Shown: piece by piece, positions 12,100 to 15,283 of the stretch
Numbering within the stretch: position 1 is the stretch's first letter
Layout of the letters: each line of letters opens with the position of its first letter
Assembly: GCA_001000035.1 (NCBI GenBank)
Contig: LCGX01000007.1
Location: forward strand, 1-15,283
Direction of reading: 5' to 3'
Length of the DNA stretch: 15,283 nucleotides
Source: Candidatus Nomurabacteria bacterium GW2011_GWF2_43_8
GTDB lineage: Bacteria; Patescibacteriota; Minisyncoccia; Phycocordibacterales; UBA9973
Made by a program: the position numbers and the translations under genes
The notes under the pieces: generated by a model
Database searches by the model: none
Told to the model about the DNA's origin: nothing
Seen by the model: the letters and a program-made list of their open reading frames with translations, nothing else

Positions 12100-13467
12100 T
12101 TATTTGGAAAATCCGGAACTAAATAAAAATCTCGCGACCTTGCCTTCCCCGATAAAACCGAGTGTGGAAAGAAAAATCCTGGTAACTGTAATCGCGGAAA
12201 ACATCGAAACGATGACTCCCATTCCAAGCGTCAGAGCAAAGCCTTTGATCAGGGACGTGCCGAACCAAAAAAGAATAACCGCGGTGATAAAATTTGAAAT
12301 ATTCGAATCCCGGATGGAAAGCCAAGCGCGGGAAAAACCGACAGAAGTTGCGTCTGCGATGCTTCGACCGGAACGCAGTTCTTCTTTGGCCCGCTCAAAA
12401 ATTAGCACATTGGCGTCAACCGCTATCCCGATGGAAATTATGAATCCGGCAATGCCGGCAGCTGTGAGGGTGACCGGCAAAAGCTTGAACAGCGCCAATA
12501 TTATCAGGATAAAAATACAAAGGGCGAGCGTGGCAATCAACCCCGGCAAACGGTACCACAGAATTAAAAACAGGACGATTAGCAAAAATCCGATAACCGC
12601 GGCTTTGACTCCGGCATTGACCGCGCTGTCTCCTAAAATGGCACCGATGGTCTGCGTAGAAAGAAGGGTTATCGGTACCGGCAAAGCTCCGGAATTAAGC
12701 CGTCCGACGAGCTGTCTGGCCTCGGTCGGAGTAAAGCTTCCGGAAATTACCGCCTGGCCATTAGGAATTTCTTCGCGGACGACCGGAGTCGATATGGGAG
12801 CGCCATCGAGATAAATTGCCACCATTTTACCGACATTATTTTTCGTAATCTCCGCAAAAAGTTTAGTGCCGACATCGTTGAACTGCAGGCTAACTCTCGG
12901 CTCGCGGGTATTTTGGTCGAATTCCAAAGTCGCTTTTTCTAGATATCGGCCGGTCAGTTCGGTGGAGACAAACTGTTGTTCTTGTAAAATCTTTTCATCA
13001 ATTTTCCCGTCCGGGCCTGGTTTTATAGTTATTGGTTCTCCTTTTTGCCTTTCTACCTTAAATTCCAAAAGCGGGGTCTGCCCGATCATGTCTATCGCTT
13101 GTTTGACATCAGTTACGCCGGGAAGATCCACGATGAGCTGCTCCTCGGCGCCGGAAATCAACCCGCTGTGCTGGATCTGCACGACCGGTTCGGAAACTCC
13201 GAAAAGATTTATGCGCCGCTCAATCACGTCGCGCAGCGCGGACATCGAATCATCCACCTCTCCAGCGGAAACCGCTGAAATGTCGGCTTTGTATATCAAG
13301 TGGCTGCCTCCGGAGAGATCAAGCCCCAGGCGAAAGGGGTGGTTTTTAAAAAAGGAATTGGCGTTGTCAAAATTCTTATTTAATTTGGGTTCGGACTTGA
13401 AAACAAAGAGGGCTACACCCGATCCCAATAAGAGCACCACCACAGCCAGAATTATTTTCTTAATCAT
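12100..13467 (-). CDS. secD: Protein translocase subunit SecD
   Basis: A 455-residue partner of SecF. An N-terminal membrane helix (about 3-22) precedes FRLGLDLSGG (45-54), the SecD signature. A periplasmic-type P1 domain (about 55-270) ends with SGALPVPI, and five C-terminal membrane helices follow. TM4 has the conserved ISIGIAVDANVLIFERAKEE, including the Asp used in proton coupling. It is shorter than the 615-residue E. coli protein, mainly in P1, as in many Gram-positive and small genomes. It starts 15 nt after the PAP2 gene; the spacer holds a GGTAT...ATACC palindrome overlapping that gene's stop. Confidence 0.96.
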   Translation of the reverse strand: MIKKIILAVVVLLLGSGVALFVFKSEPKLNKNFDNANSFFKNHPFRLGLDLSGGSHLIYKADISAVSAGEVDDSMSALRDVIERRINLFGVSEPVVQIQHSGLISGAEEQLIVDLPGVTDVKQAIDMIGQTPLLEFKVERQKGEPITIKPGPDGKIDEKILQEQQFVSTELTGRYLEKATLEFDQNTREPRVSLQFNDVGTKLFAEITKNNVGKMVAIYLDGAPISTPVVREEIPNGQAVISGSFTPTEARQLVGRLNSGALPVPITLLSTQTIGAILGDSAVNAGVKAAVIGFLLIVLFLILWYRLPGLIATLALCIFILIILALFKLLPVTLTAAGIAGFIISIGIAVDANVLIFERAKEELRSGRSIADATSVGFSRAWLSIRDSNISNFITAVILFWFGTSLIKGFALTLGMGVIVSMFSAITVTRIFLSTLGFIGEGKVARFLFSSGFSK

Positions 13468-13482
13468 AAATATGCAGGTATT

Positions 13483-13968
13483 TTATACCTTTTTCAGAAA
13501 ATATGCAACCAGAGCGCCGAGCGCGAATCCTCCTAAAATGTCAACCGGGAAGTGAACACCGGCCGCAACGCGCGCGATGCCAACAAGCAGGGCAAAAAAC
13601 AAGAACCAGTAGCCGGCTTTTTTTCTGATAAAAAAAATGGAAAGCGCCAAGGCCATAAAAAAACTCGCGTGGTCGGAAGGAAAAGTATAAGAAATTTTGG
13701 CGAATAATGTTTGAATATCGGGCAGAACTAAGGCGGGACGAGGGGTATGAATTAAAATTTTTAATAGTTTGGAAATTATTCCAGCCAAACCAGCGGAGAA
13801 AAAAACAAAAATCAAATCTCGCAAAGATTTTCTGTAAAAAAGCAAATATATAAATGCCAGGAACATTACTATGAACGGAAAATAAACAGCCGTAAAAATA
13901 ATGACCTGATCAAAAAAAGCCGATCGATGCGCCAGATTATAAAAAAAATAAAAAAGTTCGTTATTCAT
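13483..13968 (-). CDS. PAP2-family membrane phosphatase
   Basis: A 161-residue membrane protein with the three PAP2 motifs: Lys70-x6-Arg77-Pro78, PSDH (97-100, His100 as acid/base), and Arg133-x5-His139 (nucleophile) followed by PVD. The middle motif has Asp where PSGH is usual, a known variation. Five to six hydrophobic segments are visible. The likely substrate is a polyprenyl diphosphate such as undecaprenyl diphosphate, recycled for cell-wall synthesis; this is inferred from family and the RodA-like gene nearby. The ATG overlaps the folD stop as ATGA, suggesting coupled translation. Confidence 0.88.
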   Translation of the reverse strand: MNNELFYFFYNLAHRSAFFDQVIIFTAVYFPFIVMFLAFIYLLFYRKSLRDLIFVFFSAGLAGIISKLLKILIHTPRPALVLPDIQTLFAKISYTFPSDHASFFMALALSIFFIRKKAGYWFLFFALLVGIARVAAGVHFPVDILGGFALGALVAYFLKKV

Positions 13969-14837
13969 ATATTTGATTCAGCAGAATCATCCCGAGATTT
14001 TTCGAGGGATTTCGCCACGGAAAGCACATTATTAAGAAGCATTGCCACGGTCACCGGACCGACTCCGCCCGGGACAGGCGAGACATAGCTCGCGATATTC
14101 TTCACGGATTCCAAGTCGACATCGCCCACAATGGCCCCATTGTCTTCGGAGGTTCCGGCGTCAATTATGATAATATCTTTTTTAACCTTCTGGCCATTGA
14201 TAAATTTGCCTCTGCCGATTCCGGAAACAATTACGTCGGCGTTTTTAAGCAATTCAGAAATATTTTCAGTCCGGTTGTCTATGGTTTCTACCGGCAAGCC
14301 CCGCAAGCGGAGCATGTGTGTAACCGGACGGCCGACTAGAGTTCCCTGCCCCAAGACAACTATCTTCTTGCCCGGCCAATCGAGATGAAGCGAGTCGAGA
14401 ATAGCCATGCAAGAGAGCGCGGTCGGGAAACCTAAATCGCTTTTGCTGTCGTAACTGTCGTAAAATTTCCCGCTGGCAACTTTCCCCAGGCAATCGACAT
14501 CGAGCTTCGGGTCAATGCTATCAAGCGCCCTCTGCCGGTCGATGTGTTCCGGAAGCGGAAGCTGGATGATAATTCCGCACATATTCGGAACTTTATTCAA
14601 AATTTTTATTTCTCTAATTAACTCATCGGTAGTTATCGATGAGGGAAAATTCGCTTTGTAAAACGAAAGGTCGACGGCTTCGGCCATGGCTTTTTTTATC
14701 CGCACGTATTGCACCGAAGCCGGATCATTACCAACCAGAACATCAGTAAAAACCGGCTGAAATTTCAAAAGCGCCACCTCTTTTTTTACCTTGGCCAAAA
14801 TCCCATCCCGCAATTTTTTCCCGTTTATTATTTGCAT
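13965..14837 (-). CDS. folD: Methylenetetrahydrofolate dehydrogenase/cyclohydrolase
   Basis: A 290-residue bifunctional enzyme interconverting methylene-, methenyl- and formyl-tetrahydrofolate. Seen: VGNDPASVQYVRIKK with Tyr44 and catalytic Lys48, QLPLP with Gln92, DVDCLG (113-118, usually DVDGF), the NADP-binding VVLGQGTLVGRPVTHML, and PGGVGPVTVAMLL near the end. It follows the terminator of the RodA-like gene. The ATG lies in a short AT-rich direct repeat (14836-14866). The 3' end overlaps the PAP2 gene by 4 nt. Confidence 0.96.
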   Translation of the reverse strand: MQIINGKKLRDGILAKVKKEVALLKFQPVFTDVLVGNDPASVQYVRIKKAMAEAVDLSFYKANFPSSITTDELIREIKILNKVPNMCGIIIQLPLPEHIDRQRALDSIDPKLDVDCLGKVASGKFYDSYDSKSDLGFPTALSCMAILDSLHLDWPGKKIVVLGQGTLVGRPVTHMLRLRGLPVETIDNRTENISELLKNADVIVSGIGRGKFINGQKVKKDIIIIDAGTSEDNGAIVGDVDLESVKNIASYVSPVPGGVGPVTVAMLLNNVLSVAKSLEKSRDDSAESNI

Positions 14838-14866
14838 TCGTAATTCATAATTGAAAATTCGTAATT
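14836..14866. repeat. Short direct repeats at the folD start
   Basis: ATTCGTAATT occurs at 14836-14845 and 14857-14866, with a one-base variant ATTCATAATT at 14843-14852. The first copy includes two bases of the folD start codon. It may be a promoter-type or dispersed repeat. Confidence 0.5.
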
Positions 14867-14880
14867 GAGTTCACGCGCCT

Positions 14881-14906
14881 AAAAATTTTTACCCGCCTCT
14901 GGCGGG
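14881..14906 (-). terminator. Intrinsic terminator of the RodA/FtsW gene
   Basis: CCCGCC (14892-14897) and GGCGGG (14901-14906) form a 6-bp GC stem with a 3-nt loop, 6 nt after the stop codon at 14913. On the minus strand it is followed by T-AAAAA-TTTTT, so the T-run is displaced from the stem. A related palindrome lies inside gatC. Confidence 0.6.
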
Positions 14907-14912
14907 CATTCC

Positions 14913-15283
14913 TCATACTCCAACAAACTCGTGCAATATATCGTCCCGATGAGCCGACCGGGCATATTTTCGCATGCTCATCAAAATCCCCAGCCCCATA
15001 AATTCGGCCAACAAATGCGAACCGCCGTAGCTCATAAACGGGAGAGGAATGCCGGTCACCGGCAAGAGCCCCAGGTTCATGCCGATATTGACGAGTATAT
15101 GTCCCATAAAAAAAATGGCAATGCCCAGGCCGAAAAGTATTTCAAAATTGGATGCGCCCAAAGAAGCATTATAAAGAATGCGCCAAATCGCCAGAGCATA
15201 AAGGAGCAGAATCAAAACCGACCCGACAAAACCCCATTCCTCGGCAAAGGCGGCAAAAATAAAATCGGACTGGGGCACCGGCA
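14913..15283 (-). CDS. rodA: RodA/FtsW SEDS glycosyltransferase, C-terminal part (5' end outside window)
   Basis: About 123 C-terminal residues of a SEDS-family peptidoglycan glycosyltransferase. The frame is open to the window edge, so the GTG at 15278 is not the true start. Visible are PQSDFIFAAFAEEWGFVGS, two to three membrane helices, NIGMNLGLLPVTGIPLPFMS and the YGGS segment. NIGM and LPVTG point to RodA rather than FtsW, though the fragment cannot settle it. The enzyme polymerises lipid II. It is terminated by the hairpin at 14881-14906. Confidence 0.85.
   Translation of the reverse strand, partial: PVPQSDFIFAAFAEEWGFVGSVLILLLYALAIWRILYNASLGASNFEILFGLGIAIFFMGHILVNIGMNLGLLPVTGIPLPFMSYGGSHLLAEFMGLGILMSMRKYARSAHRDDILHEFVGV

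Noticed and set aside
12104..13555. Plus-strand open frames of 236 and 229 codons
   Set aside because: Both lie opposite secD, which carries its family signatures; they are Ser/Arg/Pro-rich shadow translations.

Overview
The window looks like a piece of a small, compact bacterial genome of the Candidate Phyla Radiation (Patescibacteria), most likely Parcubacteria-like. This is inferred from protein style and genome layout, not from a search. The signs are very tight packing (spacers of 0-5 nt inside gene pairs), shortened core proteins (a release factor 2 of about 296 residues), a CTP synthase with a divergent synthetase signature, a lemA-htpX pair, gatCA, and few recognisable Shine-Dalgarno sites. 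No rRNA, CRISPR array or insertion sequence was seen.

Layout. Nearly everything is on the minus strand, so it reads right to left. At 14913-15283 is the C-terminal part of a RodA/FtsW glycosyltransferase, followed by a hairpin terminator. Next comes folD, overlapping a PAP2 phosphatase gene by 4 nt (13483-14837), then secD-secF (11166-13467), lemA-htpX (9664-11109) and gatC-gatA (7917-9642). A membrane-anchored protein with a HEPN-like R-x4-H motif follows (7259-7894). From about 5380 to 7250 lies a tRNA-rich mosaic: an initiator tRNA-Met on the plus strand, then on the minus strand a helix-turn-helix protein with a LAGLIDADG-like domain, a second CAT-anticodon tRNA, tRNA-Asp, a small membrane protein, tRNA-Thr(GGT) and tRNA-Thr(CGT), with several hairpins between them. 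tRNA-Thr(CGT) is followed after 1 nt by prfB, then ftsE-ftsX-pyrG and an ECF-like sigma factor (611-5379). On the plus strand at 531-601 is tRNA-Gln(CTG), and at 1-419 (minus) the start of an AT-rich gene that may be an alpha/beta hydrolase.

How the genes work together. The core genes cover cell envelope growth (RodA-like protein, PAP2 lipid phosphatase, FtsEX), protein export and membrane proteostasis (SecDF, LemA, HtpX), one-carbon and pyrimidine metabolism (FolD, PyrG) and translation (RF2, GatCA, six tRNAs). GatCA and tRNA-Gln fit together: the tRNA has the U1-A72 pair that bacterial GatCAB is known to recognise.

Most notable. Several genes have a perfect or near-perfect extended -10 box (TGN-TATAAT) ending only 7-9 nt before the start codon, which predicts leaderless mRNAs. 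This moves two start codons relative to the longest reading frames. Two of the six tRNAs lack the near-universal U55, and in tRNA-Thr(GGT) its partner G18 is also changed. One coding gene takes its stop codon from inside a tRNA, and another starts 1 nt after a tRNA, so tRNA processing would alter both mRNAs.
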